A stretch of DNA of 62,080 bases from Marinifilum_A sediminis. GTDB taxonomy: Bacteria > Bacteroidota > Bacteroidia > Bacteroidales > Marinifilaceae. Below, piece by piece: positions 34,331 through 43,883 of the stretch. Positions within the stretch are counted from its first letter, which is position 1; each line of letters opens with the position of its first letter. Position numbers and translations under genes: made by a program. The notes beneath the pieces were generated by a model, which saw only the letters and a list, made by a program, of their open reading frames with translations, made no database searches and had not been told where the DNA came from. The stretch spans positions 1-62,080 of the forward strand of contig CANMCX010000020.1 of assembly GCA_947496465.1 (NCBI GenBank). Direction: 5' to 3'.

Positions 34331-35587
34331 TCAATCTATTTTAGGGTAACACAAATAATATTTTTTAACCGTTTTAGAGAGAGAATCAACATTTAGCATA
34401 TCCGAAGCTTCAGCAATATCACATTGAGATCCATCTTTATTCAAGATGCTTATATGATCATCACCCGAGCTATAGGCATTATTACTAATATCACCATTGA
34501 TAACAATAAAATCCAGTGCGTGTTCAGAGCAGCCGAAATAATTTTTTATTCTTTTTCTGGTTTTCTCAATATATTCCGATGTGAAATCCGTTTTCTGAAT
34601 TTCTATTTTAAACAATTGTCTATCGCGAATACATTTACACAAATACGATAATACAGTATCTTCATGAGTCGCCCATACTTTAATACAGACCATTATATCA
34701 TCATCATCTAAATTCGCAAACACCTCTAAAGCAGTCCAATTAGCCAATACTCTATCCGAACTTTCAAACTGTTCTTCTCCAACTTTATTATACAAGAAAT
34801 AATGCAGTGATGGTGTAGCAAATAAATGCTCACCACGTTCAGCCAAATATTTTGCTCTCTTAAGAACATACACCAGCATTTCCTCGGCAGCAATTACAGT
34901 TTTATGAAGGTAAACCTGCCAATACATCAACCTTCTTGCAATTAAAAATTTTTCTATGGAGTAAATTCCTTTTGCTTCAACCACCAAATTATCATCTCTT
35001 ACGTCAAGCATTTTAATAATTCTGGCTGAACCAACAACTCCTTCTGTAACACCGGAAAAGAAACTGTCTCTTCGCAAATAATCCAAACGATCCATATCCA
35101 ATTGACTCGAAACCAGCTGATTTAAAAAATGCTTGGGATATTTATTCTTAAAGATTTGTATTGCCACACTTAGCTCTCCATTAAACTGATCATTCAAATG
35201 CTCCATAAACAATTCAGAAAGCCTTTCATGGGTAATACCATTTACAATACTGTATTCTAGTGCATGCGAAAAAGGTCCATGTCCAATATCATGAAGTAAA
35301 ATCGCAGCGTAAACCGCTTCTTCCTCCTCCATAGTAATTTCATTTCCTTTTGAGCGTAAGGTTTCTATAGCTAATCCCATTAAATGAGTCGCACCCAAAG
35401 CATGTTGAAATCTATTGTGAAAGGTACCCGGAAAAACCAAATAGGTAAGTCCTAACTGCTTTATTCTTCTTAATCGTTGAAAAAAACGATGTTCAACTAA
35501 ATGATAAGAAATACCAGAAGGTATGTGTATAAATCCGTGAACCGGATCATTTACAATTTTTTTCTTAATTGGAGAGTTATCGGACAT
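34331..35587 (-). CDS. HD domain phosphohydrolase (dNTPase-like)
   Basis: A 418-residue HD-superfamily protein. The metal site is visible as RFQHALGATHL near 59-69 and LLHDIGHGPFSHALE near 97-111, followed by QLDMDRLDYLRRDSF near 172. This arrangement matches the SAMHD1/dGTPase-like family YdhJ/YwfO found in many bacteria. The likely reaction is hydrolysis of nucleoside triphosphates, but the substrate is not certain. I prefer the ATG at 35587 to the in-frame GTG two codons upstream. It is a single gene between the lpx operon and the divergent rimP operon. Confidence 0.85.
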   Translation of the reverse strand: MSDNSPIKKKIVNDPVHGFIHIPSGISYHLVEHRFFQRLRRIKQLGLTYLVFPGTFHNRFQHALGATHLMGLAIETLRSKGNEITMEEEEAVYAAILLHDIGHGPFSHALEYSIVNGITHERLSELFMEHLNDQFNGELSVAIQIFKNKYPKHFLNQLVSSQLDMDRLDYLRRDSFFSGVTEGVVGSARIIKMLDVRDDNLVVEAKGIYSIEKFLIARRLMYWQVYLHKTVIAAEEMLVYVLKRAKYLAERGEHLFATPSLHYFLYNKVGEEQFESSDRVLANWTALEVFANLDDDDIMVCIKVWATHEDTVLSYLCKCIRDRQLFKIEIQKTDFTSEYIEKTRKRIKNYFGCSEHALDFIVINGDISNNAYSSGDDHISILNKDGSQCDIAEASDMLNVDSLSKTVKKYYLCYPKID

Positions 35588-35831
35588 AAGCACTTAATAT
35601 TATGAGATATGAACAAATGTATAACATCCCATCAAGAATGCCTATGGATATAAAAAAATGTTTGTTAGCTTATTAAGACATAAAATGATGATCAATTACA
35701 GCTTCGAATCTAATTGTTTACCATACTGACTATTAAGCTCCCAAAAAATCAAAAAGTGCATTATAATAACGCTATTTTTATTCAAAAAATTTTCTTTAGC
35801 GGTTAGAATACAATAATTTAGAGGAATGCCA

Positions 35832-35863
35832 TTTGTTTTTTAAAACATTTATCTCTAATTTTG
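35832..35863 (+). promoter_or_regulatory. rimP-nusA-infB promoter
   Basis: TTTG (35832-35835), 20 nt spacer, then TAATTTTG (35856-35863): a complete Bacteroidota-type promoter. The following leader carries a small hairpin, AGGGG/CCCCT (35893-35897 with 35907-35911), and then TATTTTATT, which could attenuate the operon. The remaining gene-free stretch back to 35588 shows nothing else. Confidence 0.75.
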
Positions 35864-35934
35864 CATCGAAAAGTAAGAATAACGTGTACTTTAGGGGGCA
35901 GAAAGTCCCCTATTTTATTGACATTAACTGATAT

Positions 35935-36399
35935 ATGATTGATAAAAAAATTGTACTTGAAATAATTGAAAAGGAAATCGCTGAAACCGAACTGTTCATC
36001 GTTGACGTAAGCGTTTCAACTGGCAATGCCATTTCAGTAATGATTGATAGCATGAAAGGTGTACCAATTAGCACCTGTATTGAGTTAAGTCGAGCAATTG
36101 AAAAAAACTTTGATCGAGAAATTGAAGATTTTGAACTTCAGGTTGCTTCGGCTGGAATCGGTCAACCTTTTCAAGTAATTCAACAATACCACAAAAATAT
36201 TGGTAGAGAAGTTGAGGTCCTTACTACAGAAGGGTTAAAACAAAAAGGCAAATTAATCACCGTAGGTGAAAACGAAATAACAGTTGAGATTGAAGAAAAA
36301 GTAAAAGTAGAAGGCAAAAAGAAAAAGCAAGTCATTCTTACTCCTTACACTTTCGCTTTTGATCAAATTAAATCAACAAAAGATATCATTACTTTTTAA
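35935..36399 (+). CDS. rimP: ribosome maturation factor RimP
   Basis: A 154-residue protein needed for 30S subunit maturation. Family features are LFIVDVSVSTGNAISVMID near 20-38, the CIELSRAIEKNFDRE helix near 47 and FELQVASAGIGQPF near 65, where most family members read VSSPG. Its position directly before nusA and infB is the conserved gene order. Confidence 0.93.
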   Translation: MIDKKIVLEIIEKEIAETELFIVDVSVSTGNAISVMIDSMKGVPISTCIELSRAIEKNFDREIEDFELQVASAGIGQPFQVIQQYHKNIGREVEVLTTEGLKQKGKLITVGENEITVEIEEKVKVEGKKKKQVILTPYTFAFDQIKSTKDIITF

Positions 36400-36419
36400 C
36401 AAGTAAACAGCTGAATAAC

Positions 36420-37652
36420 ATGAATCTTATTGAGACTTTTTCAGAATTTAAAGAATTGAAAAACATCGATCGTGCTACCATGATGAGTGTTTTAGAAGAT
36501 GTATTTAGAAATCTTCTATTAAAGAACTATGGTACCGATGAAAATTTCGATATAATTATCAATCCAGATAAAGGTGACTTGGAAATCTGGAGAAACCGTG
36601 AAGTTGTGCAAGATGGAGAAGTTGAAGATAAGAATCTTCAAATTTCACTGTCTGAGGCGAAGAAAATTGATGAAGATTACGAACTTGGAGAAGAGGTAAC
36701 CGACGAAGTTAAGTTTTTGGATTTCGGAAGACGTTCAATTCTAACCCTACGTCAGAATCTTTCTGCAAGAATTCTTGAATTGGAAAAAGACAACATCTTT
36801 AACAATTACAAAGACCGTATTGGTGAAATTATCACTGGTGAGGTTTATCAGATCTGGAAAAAAGAAATTTTGATTTTGGATGATGAAGGAAATGAACTAA
36901 TTCTTCCAAAAACAGAACAAATTCCTTCTGACTATTTCAGAAAAGGAGAATCTATCAGAGCTGTTGTTATTCGTGTTGAGGTTAAAAACAATAGTCCATT
37001 AATTATTATTTCCAGAACGTCTCCTGTATTCCTTGAGAGATTGTTCGAGTTGGAAGTACCAGAAATTTTCGATGGATTAATCACGATTAAGAAAATTGTA
37101 CGCATCCCTGGTGAAAGAGCAAAGGTTGCGGTTGAATCATACGATGAAAGAATTGATCCAGTAGGAGCCTGCGTGGGGATGAAGGGATCAAGAATTCACG
37201 GAATTGTTCGTGAATTGAAAAATGAGAACATTGATGTAATAAATTACACTGCCAATAAACAATTGTTTATCACAAGAGCATTAAACCCTGCAAAGGTATC
37301 TTCTATCAAAATTTTGGAAGAAGATGGACGTGCTGATGTATATTTGAATCCTGAAGAGGTATCATTAGCAATTGGTAAAGGTGGTTTAAACATTAAACTT
37401 GCGAGTCAGCTTACCGGATACGAAATTGACGTATATCGTGAAAAATCAGAGGAAGAAGGAGAGGAAGATGTTAATCTTTCAGAATTTACCGATGAGATTG
37501 AAGCTTGGGTAATCGATGAGTTGAAGAAAATCGGTTGTGATACAGCAAGAAGCGTATTGGAACTTTCCGCTGAAGAATTGGAAAAAAGAACAGATTTAGA
37601 AATTGAAACTATTAATGATATTTTAAATATTTTTAGATCTGAATTTGAATAA
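36420..37652 (+). CDS. nusA: transcription termination/antitermination factor NusA
   Basis: A 410-residue protein that binds RNA polymerase and RNA. The N-terminal domain covers about 1-125, then the S1 domain (about 130-195), then two KH domains with VGACVGMKGSRIHGIVREL near 241 and EVSLAIGKGGLNIKLASQLT near 307. A short acidic C-terminal extension (after 345) carries a helix-hairpin-helix-like end. It starts 20 nt after rimP. Confidence 0.95.
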   Translation: MNLIETFSEFKELKNIDRATMMSVLEDVFRNLLLKNYGTDENFDIIINPDKGDLEIWRNREVVQDGEVEDKNLQISLSEAKKIDEDYELGEEVTDEVKFLDFGRRSILTLRQNLSARILELEKDNIFNNYKDRIGEIITGEVYQIWKKEILILDDEGNELILPKTEQIPSDYFRKGESIRAVVIRVEVKNNSPLIIISRTSPVFLERLFELEVPEIFDGLITIKKIVRIPGERAKVAVESYDERIDPVGACVGMKGSRIHGIVRELKNENIDVINYTANKQLFITRALNPAKVSSIKILEEDGRADVYLNPEEVSLAIGKGGLNIKLASQLTGYEIDVYREKSEEEGEEDVNLSEFTDEIEAWVIDELKKIGCDTARSVLELSAEELEKRTDLEIETINDILNIFRSEFE

Positions 37653-37715
37653 ACCAATTTAGGGAATTCCGCATAAATTATTGAAACGGCACATTTTAAC
37701 AGTTAACTTCTAAAT

Positions 37716-40700
37716 ATGGCAAAAGTCAATAAAAATATAAGACTTAGTAAACTAGCAAGAGAATTCAATGTTGGAATATCTACTATAGTTGATTTTCTGA
37801 ACAAAAAAGGTATTGAGATTGATTCAAATCCAAATACTAAAGTTTCAGAGAATGCATATAATATTCTGGCTAAAGAGTACAGTTCAGATTTAAAACTGAA
37901 GGAAGAATCGGAAAAGGTAAACTTGAAAAGTACCAGAGAAAAGAAAGAGACAATTTCGTTGGATTCCGACTCAGAAGAAACTGCCAAAGAAGAAACTGTT
38001 GAAAAAACTAAGGAGGAAACTCCTGCTGAAGCCCCTGTTAAAGTGGTAGGGAAAATCGATTTGGACGCATTAAAGCCAAAAGCGAAAAAGCCAAAACAGG
38101 AAAAAGTAGAGGTTAAAAAAGAAAAGGTTGAAGAAGTTAAGCCAAAGGTTGTAAAAGCTGAGAAAAAAGTGGAAGAACCTAAAAAGAAGGAAGCTCCTAA
38201 AAAAGTGGAAACTCCAAAGCCTGTAAAAGAAGAAGTTACTGAAAAACCATCGAAGCCGACTGAGAAGTCCGCTAAAGATGACCAAAGCGTTAAAATGGAA
38301 AGTCCTAAGAAAGAGGAAAAAGCTCAAACTTCTAAACAAGATAGCAAGGAAGAGCTTAAAGTGGTAGGGAAAATTGATTTAGATGCTCTAAATCAAAAAA
38401 CAAGACCTGCCAAAAAGACCAAAGCTGAAAAAGAAGTGGAGAGAAGAGAAAAGCAGAAGGCTTCAGCTCAACAACATCCTTTGAAACAGGAAAATTCTCC
38501 TGCTGATAAAGTGGGTGGAAAAGAAGAAATTTTTAAGTCTTCTACACAAAAGCTATCTGGTCCTACTGTTGTTGGTAAAATTGAACTTCCAGTAGAGAAG
38601 AAACCAAGTAACAATAAAGATAAAGCTGGTAATCAACAGCGCAAAAAGCGCAAGAGAATTAAAAAGGATAGCGAAAAAGTTAATGTAGCTAACCAGGGAC
38701 AAAATAAGCCAGGACAAGGTCAGGGACAAGGTCGCCAGCAAGGTGGTCAAGGCAATCAGCAAGGCACCAGACAAAAAGGTACTGGAAAATTTAACAAGCT
38801 TAAGAAGAAAAAGATTGTTAAAAAAGAGGTTACCGAAGAAGATGTACAAAAGCAAATTAAAGATACTCTTGCAAGATTAACTTCTAAAGGAGGTAAATCG
38901 AAAGGATCAAAGCACCGTAGAGAAAAACGTGAAATTGCAAGTGCAAAACAAGCTGAATTAGCTGAACAGCAAGCAGCAGAAAAGAACGTATTGAAGTTGA
39001 CCGAATTCGTTACGGTTAACGAATTGGCAACAATGATGGAGGTGCCGGTTACCAACATTATTGCAACTTGTATGGGATTAGGTTTATTTGTATCGATCAA
39101 TCAAAGGTTGGATGCAGAAACCATTGCCATTGTTGCTGAAGAATTTAACTACAAAGCTGAATTTGTAAGTGTTGAACTTCAGGAATCAATTGAAGAAGAA
39201 GTTGACGCTGATGAAGATTTGGTTGATCGTCCACCAATTGTTACCGTAATGGGTCACGTTGACCATGGTAAAACATCACTTTTGGACTACATTCGTCATG
39301 CTAACGTAATTGCTGGTGAAGCCGGTGGTATTACCCAGCATATTGGTGCATATAATGTAGCTTTAGAAGATGGTAGAAAAATTACTTTCCTTGATACTCC
39401 AGGTCACGAAGCCTTTACGGCGATGCGTGCTCGTGGTGCTCAGGTAACAGATATTGCAATTATTATTGTAGCAGCAGATGATAACGTGATGCCACAGACA
39501 ATTGAGGCGATTAATCACGCTAGTGCAGCAGGTGTGCCAATTGTATTTGCAATTAATAAAATTGATAAGCCGGGTGCTGATGTTGATCGCATTAAAAGTG
39601 AACTTGCCAACATGAATTACATGACCGAAGATTGGGGTGGTAAGTATCAGTGTCAGGAAATTTCAGCTAAAAACGGTGTTAACATCGAAGAGTTATTAGA
39701 GAAAGTTTTATTGGAAGCAGAATTGCTTGAAGCTAAGGCTAATCCTAACAAACGTGCAATTGGTTCTGTTATTGAATCATCACTTGATAAAGGTCGTGGT
39801 TATGTAACTACATTATTGGTACAAGCCGGAACACTTAAAGTTGGTGATGTATTACTAGCAGGTAGTTATACCGGTCACGTTAAAGCGATGTTTAACGAAC
39901 GTGGTAATAAAATTGATACAGTAGGTCCATCAGAACCAGCATTGATTCTTGGTTTAAATGGTGCTCCACAAGCCGGTGACAACTTTAATGTAATGGAGAG
40001 TGAAAAAGAAGCTCGTAACATTGCTAACAAACGTGAACAGTTACAGCGTGAGCAAGGTCTTCGTACTCAGAAACACATTACCCTTGATGAGATTGGTCGT
40101 CGTATTGCAATTGGAAACTTCCAGGAGTTGAATGTAATTGTGAAAGGTGATGTGGATGGTTCTATCGAGGCACTTTCTGATTCATTAATCAAGCTTTCTA
40201 CTGAAGAAATTCAAGTGAATGTTATTCACAAAGCAGTTGGTCAGATTTCAGAATCGGATGTGATGCTTGCAACAGCGTCTAACGCGATTATTGTAGGTTT
40301 CCAGGTTCGTCCATCTATCGGAGCGCGTAAGCTTGCTGAGAAGGAAGAAATTGATATCCGTCTGTACTCAATTATCTACGATGCAATTGAAGAATTGAAA
40401 TCAGCAATGGAAGGTATGCTTTCTCCTGAAATTAAGGAAGAAATTGTGGCAACTGTTGAAGTTCTTGAAACATTCAAGATTAGTAAAGTTGGAACAATTG
40501 CTGGTTGTATTGTTCGTGAAGGAAAAATCAAACGTAGTTCTCGAATCCGTCTAATCCGTGATGGTATTGTTATCCACACGGGAACATTAGGATCTTTGAA
40601 GCGATTTAAAGATGACGCAAAAGATGTTGCAAAAGGATACGAGTGTGGTTTGAACATCGAAAAATACAACGATATCAAAGTTGGAGATATGGTTGAAGCA

Positions 40701-40733
40701 TTCGAAGAAACCGAAGTGAAAAAGAAATTGTAA
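37716..40733 (+). CDS. infB: translation initiation factor IF-2
   Basis: A 1005-residue GTPase that places initiator tRNA on the ribosome. The N-terminal IF2_N domain (about 1-55) is followed by a long Lys/Glu/Pro-rich linker (about 60-400). Within it a VVGKIDLDAL motif occurs twice, with a third related VVGKIEL copy. The GTPase domain begins near 505 with GHVDHGKTSLLDYIR (G1), DTPGHEAFT (G3) and NKIDKPGAD (G4). The beta-barrel and C-terminal domains follow to the end. It closes the rimP-nusA-infB operon and is followed by a terminator. Confidence 0.96.
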   Translation: MAKVNKNIRLSKLAREFNVGISTIVDFLNKKGIEIDSNPNTKVSENAYNILAKEYSSDLKLKEESEKVNLKSTREKKETISLDSDSEETAKEETVEKTKEETPAEAPVKVVGKIDLDALKPKAKKPKQEKVEVKKEKVEEVKPKVVKAEKKVEEPKKKEAPKKVETPKPVKEEVTEKPSKPTEKSAKDDQSVKMESPKKEEKAQTSKQDSKEELKVVGKIDLDALNQKTRPAKKTKAEKEVERREKQKASAQQHPLKQENSPADKVGGKEEIFKSSTQKLSGPTVVGKIELPVEKKPSNNKDKAGNQQRKKRKRIKKDSEKVNVANQGQNKPGQGQGQGRQQGGQGNQQGTRQKGTGKFNKLKKKKIVKKEVTEEDVQKQIKDTLARLTSKGGKSKGSKHRREKREIASAKQAELAEQQAAEKNVLKLTEFVTVNELATMMEVPVTNIIATCMGLGLFVSINQRLDAETIAIVAEEFNYKAEFVSVELQESIEEEVDADEDLVDRPPIVTVMGHVDHGKTSLLDYIRHANVIAGEAGGITQHIGAYNVALEDGRKITFLDTPGHEAFTAMRARGAQVTDIAIIIVAADDNVMPQTIEAINHASAAGVPIVFAINKIDKPGADVDRIKSELANMNYMTEDWGGKYQCQEISAKNGVNIEELLEKVLLEAELLEAKANPNKRAIGSVIESSLDKGRGYVTTLLVQAGTLKVGDVLLAGSYTGHVKAMFNERGNKIDTVGPSEPALILGLNGAPQAGDNFNVMESEKEARNIANKREQLQREQGLRTQKHITLDEIGRRIAIGNFQELNVIVKGDVDGSIEALSDSLIKLSTEEIQVNVIHKAVGQISESDVMLATASNAIIVGFQVRPSIGARKLAEKEEIDIRLYSIIYDAIEELKSAMEGMLSPEIKEEIVATVEVLETFKISKVGTIAGCIVREGKIKRSSRIRLIRDGIVIHTGTLGSLKRFKDDAKDVAKGYECGLNIEKYNDIKVGDMVEAFEETEVKKKL

Positions 40734-40753
40734 TACACAATTCAAATATATTT

Positions 40754-40785
40754 AAAAAGCAGTCCAAACGGACTGCTTTTTTTTT
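40754..40785 (+). terminator. infB operon terminator
   Basis: AAAAAGCAGTCC (40754-40765) pairs with GGACTGCTTTTT (40770-40781) around AAAC, with a T tail. Confidence 0.9.
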
Positions 40786-40977
40786 GCTCCATACTAAATC
40801 AATCATTTTAGTCGATCCCCAAGAAGGCTTACGATTTACAATAAATCTGATAAAATATTTACACCTCCAAACTCACTTATGTGAAATTATTTTAAAACTT
40901 GATGCAGCGTTTTATTAAGCTTATGTATTCTATATGTAAATTAGAGAAATTCAAATAATCGAAAAGCTAAAAGTTAG

Positions 40978-41517
40978 ATGCTAAGACTCTTTAAGAAAAA
41001 TAAGAAAACTGTTTTCAACAGGCTTTATCAGTCTTATTCTAAACCACTCTTTCTTTTGGTGCTACGATATGTTGCTTCTCAATTCGATGCTGAAGAAGTA
41101 TTACAAAGAGGATTTATTAAAATTTACGAAGCTTTAGATAATTTCAAATTTGAAAATGAAAAAGCAACCATCGGATGGTTAAATCAAATTATGGTTAACG
41201 AGAGTTTACTCTTCCTAAGAGAACAAAAAAGATTGACTTTAGCAAACGACAATGAATTTCAAAATTTATCAATATTAGAAATACCAGACATAGAAAATAC
41301 ACTTGAATTAGAATCTTGTTTAAAAGTGATTAGAAATCTGCCAGATGGATATCGAACTGTTTTCAATCTCTATGTTATAGAAGGCTATTCACACAAGGAA
41401 ATAGCCAAAGAATTAAATATTAGTGAAAGTGCATCTCGCTCACAACTAACTAGAGCAAGAAATACTTTAAAAACACAGTTAAAATCGCACAATTATGCAG
41501 CCAAATATGTTGGATGA
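40978..41517 (+). CDS. ECF-type RNA polymerase sigma factor
   Basis: A 179-residue sigma-70 family protein with only regions 2 and 4. Region 2 is at about 12-75 (YQSYSKPLFLLVLRYV, AEEVLQRGFIKIYEALDNF). Region 4 is at about 115-170, with the helix-turn-helix GYSHKEIAKELNISESASRS. The length is normal for an ECF factor. It overlaps the start of the next gene, which encodes a one-helix membrane protein, so sigma and partner are translationally coupled. The target promoters are unknown. Confidence 0.9.
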   Translation: MLRLFKKNKKTVFNRLYQSYSKPLFLLVLRYVASQFDAEEVLQRGFIKIYEALDNFKFENEKATIGWLNQIMVNESLLFLREQKRLTLANDNEFQNLSILEIPDIENTLELESCLKVIRNLPDGYRTVFNLYVIEGYSHKEIAKELNISESASRSQLTRARNTLKTQLKSHNYAAKYVG

Positions 41518-42094
41518 TATTTTTATAAAAAACCTTAAAAATCAGAGTTGTATTCCATCGGATATTACTTTCAATAAAGATCGAATTTTAAGCTCTTTGC
41601 AAGGTAGAATACGACAAAAATCGAATAAGAATTGGAAAATTGCTGTGGCAATTCTCATTCCAATGCTAGGTTCTTCACTTTACCTTCATTATCAACAATA
41701 CAATTACATTACAAGTCAACAAGGTAATATAGTGAGCCAAAAAAATCTTATTTCGTCCCTGAAAATAAAGAAGAAACAAGTTGAAACTAAAAACCAAATA
41801 TTAAGAGATTCTCTAGTGAAATCGAATATAGCACTATTGGATCAAAGAAATTATTTTCCATTACCTCAACTGCCAACAATTGTAATTAATCAGCCAATAG
41901 TATTCCAAAATAATGTAGAAGATAAACTATACATACAAATTACCAAACGCAAACAACTAGACGAAACAGAACGCGAGATTCCGGAACTCGATTTACCTGT
42001 TTACTATGAAAGTGATCGTTTGGCAAGTAATACAAGTAACCAATCGAAGAGTAAGTCACTTGCAAGAAAGATTGGCAAACTATTTAAAAATTAA
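41507..42094 (+). CDS. putative anti-sigma factor, single-pass membrane protein
   Basis: A 195-residue protein. The N-terminal about 40 residues are cytoplasmic (MLDDIFIKNLKNQ...), one membrane helix follows (about 43-60, IAVAILIPMLGSSLYLHY), then a coiled-coil-like stretch and a Pro-rich periplasmic part. This plan and the 11-nt overlap with the ECF sigma gene suggest an anti-sigma factor. No zinc-binding HxxxCxxC motif is present. An alternative ATG at 41495 would add four residues. Confidence 0.65.
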   Translation: MLDDIFIKNLKNQSCIPSDITFNKDRILSSLQGRIRQKSNKNWKIAVAILIPMLGSSLYLHYQQYNYITSQQGNIVSQKNLISSLKIKKKQVETKNQILRDSLVKSNIALLDQRNYFPLPQLPTIVINQPIVFQNNVEDKLYIQITKRKQLDETEREIPELDLPVYYESDRLASNTSNQSKSKSLARKIGKLFKN

Positions 42095-42098
42095 CAAT

Positions 42099-43304
42099 AT
42101 GAAAAAAATAATAATATTATTCCTAATAGCTTTTATTTTGATACCAGAAGTAAAATCGCAAGGGAAATGGTTTAACGCACCTAAAAATTACCAATGGGGT
42201 TTATCGAACAAAAGAGATACGCTTTTCATTGATTATGGAGAAGGAAAAATGATTGAATTAAGTTATTCCTGGTACAATATTTTTGGTTCCATGAAGGATG
42301 AATATTCAAATACTTTTTTTTGGAATCCTCTTAATCATGATCTAGAAATTTTAAAGGAAAAACTGCATGAAATCCCATTTAAAGATGAAAGAAAATATCA
42401 TATAACACTCCACTCAAAAAGACCAAACTTATACTCTAAAGAATTTTTTGAAACTATAAAACTTAATAATCAAGAATCAAAAGACGCAGGTATTTCAAAA
42501 GAAAAACGAGATAGTTTAAACTATATAACGTACAAAAACTACTATAAAGGCAAAATCAGTAAAAAATATAAACTAAGCGTTAACGAAAGAAAAACTTCGC
42601 AAGAAAGTAGAGAGTTTTTAATTAAGAAAAACAAATTGTATAACAAAGTACAATGGCAACATATAATAGAAGTTAAAGAATTGCTTTGGAGCATTAGATT
42701 TTATGTAACAGATCTAGATGAAATAAATGAATTTGATTTTAATAAAATCAAAAACTTTCTAGCAAGCGAAAAAGAACGATTCCTGAAGAGAAGATATTAT
42801 CAGTACTTTTCAAAACTACACTACAAAAAAGAAAATGGTGAATTTAAATATGACAGAAAATTAGGTGAGAAAGGAAACGAAAGACCGAGGTTTTTAAAAG
42901 TAGGTTTAGATGCTGGTGTTGGGACTTCTATCGTAAAAGGCAAGCTTTCTGCGAATGCTAACACCTATTTATACTTACAATTTAATGAAAAAATGAATTA
43001 CTCATCTAAAGTAGGATTGAGAACTCAACTTAAATCTTTTGGTCAAGATAATAAGATTAAAAATAATGTATTTATAGATGCTTTAATGGATATTAAAACC
43101 GGTGATCCAATTGGTAAAAATCAATGGATAGGAGCTGGATTTGGATACTTAGTAAGGCGCGAAGGGGAGATTTATGGAAAAGATACTGGAAGAATATTTT
43201 TCAAGTACGGTTTCCATAATGGAATAAATATTCAACCCGAATTCAATTACTCTTTTCACGATGAGAAATTCCTTCTAGGTATTGGTTTTTCTCTTAATTT
43301 CTAA
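42099..43304 (+). CDS. exported protein of unknown function, 401 aa
   Basis: The ATG at 42099 gives a clean signal peptide (MKKIIILFLIAFILIPEVKS, cut near QGKWF). An in-frame start at 42006 would lie inside the preceding gene. After a charged N-terminal half, the last about 130 residues alternate hydrophobic and polar residues with many Gly/Tyr (KVGLDAGVGTSIVKGKLSA, NTYLYLQFNEKMNYSSKVGL). They end in FLLGIGFSLNF, an aromatic-final strand typical of outer-membrane beta barrels. I do not recognise the family. It starts 5 nt after the putative anti-sigma gene and may be a regulated output of that sigma system. Confidence 0.7.
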   Translation: MKKIIILFLIAFILIPEVKSQGKWFNAPKNYQWGLSNKRDTLFIDYGEGKMIELSYSWYNIFGSMKDEYSNTFFWNPLNHDLEILKEKLHEIPFKDERKYHITLHSKRPNLYSKEFFETIKLNNQESKDAGISKEKRDSLNYITYKNYYKGKISKKYKLSVNERKTSQESREFLIKKNKLYNKVQWQHIIEVKELLWSIRFYVTDLDEINEFDFNKIKNFLASEKERFLKRRYYQYFSKLHYKKENGEFKYDRKLGEKGNERPRFLKVGLDAGVGTSIVKGKLSANANTYLYLQFNEKMNYSSKVGLRTQLKSFGQDNKIKNNVFIDALMDIKTGDPIGKNQWIGAGFGYLVRREGEIYGKDTGRIFFKYGFHNGINIQPEFNYSFHDEKFLLGIGFSLNF

Positions 43305-43309
43305 ATTTA

Positions 43310-43342
43310 AAAACCCCTTTTACCAATGGTGAAAGGGGTTTT
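43310..43342. terminator. bidirectional terminator between 42099 gene and gcvH
   Basis: AAAACCCCTTT (43310-43320) pairs with AAAGGGGTTTT (43332-43342), with TACC/GGTG pairing inside. It serves converging genes on both strands. Confidence 0.8.
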
Positions 43343-43359
43343 CTATATCGAGAATTCTC

Positions 43360-43734
43360 TTATAGTAATTCTTGGTATTGCTCAGCAGTTAGTAATTCTT
43401 CTAATTCTGCAGTATCAGCAATTTTTACTTTAACAATCCAACCTTCACCATAAGGATCAGAGTTGATTGATTCAGGAGCATCTTCAAGCTTTTCGTTAAA
43501 CTCTAATACTTCACCACCAATTGGCATGAACATATCAGATACTGTTTTAACAGCTTCAATAGTTCCAAATACTTCTTCTTTATCTAATTCTTCGCCTTCG
43601 GTTTCAACTTCGACAAAAACGATGTCTCCAAGTTCTCCTTGAGCAAAGTCTGTCACACCAATAAAAGCGTTATCACCTTCTACACGAATCCATTCGTGAT
43701 CTTTTGTGTACTTTAAATTTTCAGGTACATTCAT
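43360..43734 (-). CDS. gcvH: glycine cleavage system H protein
   Basis: A 124-residue lipoyl carrier of the glycine cleavage system. FGTIEAVKTVSDM at 56-68 contains the lipoylated Lys63. KYTKDHEWIRVE near 8-19 and GDIVFVEVE near 36-44 are family segments. It lies next to sprA and ruvA, a gene order seen in many Bacteroidota. The genes for the P and T proteins are not in this window. Confidence 0.96.
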   Translation of the reverse strand: MNVPENLKYTKDHEWIRVEGDNAFIGVTDFAQGELGDIVFVEVETEGEELDKEEVFGTIEAVKTVSDMFMPIGGEVLEFNEKLEDAPESINSDPYGEGWIVKVKIADTAELEELLTAEQYQELL

Positions 43735-43883
43735 GATAGTATGTTGTTTTAAAAGAGGTTTATTAATGGCTCAAATTTACATTTTTTTTTCAATTATAAA
43801 ATATGACTTTTGTTTGAAATGAATGTTTTACAACTTAATCTTAAAATTTTAACAAGTCATTTAAAACCAGTCTTAAAAGACGA

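Noticed and set aside
43735..43883. Possible short gene between sprA and gcvH
   Set aside because: The sequence is AT-rich, with no start followed by a plausible frame and no leader-like peptide.
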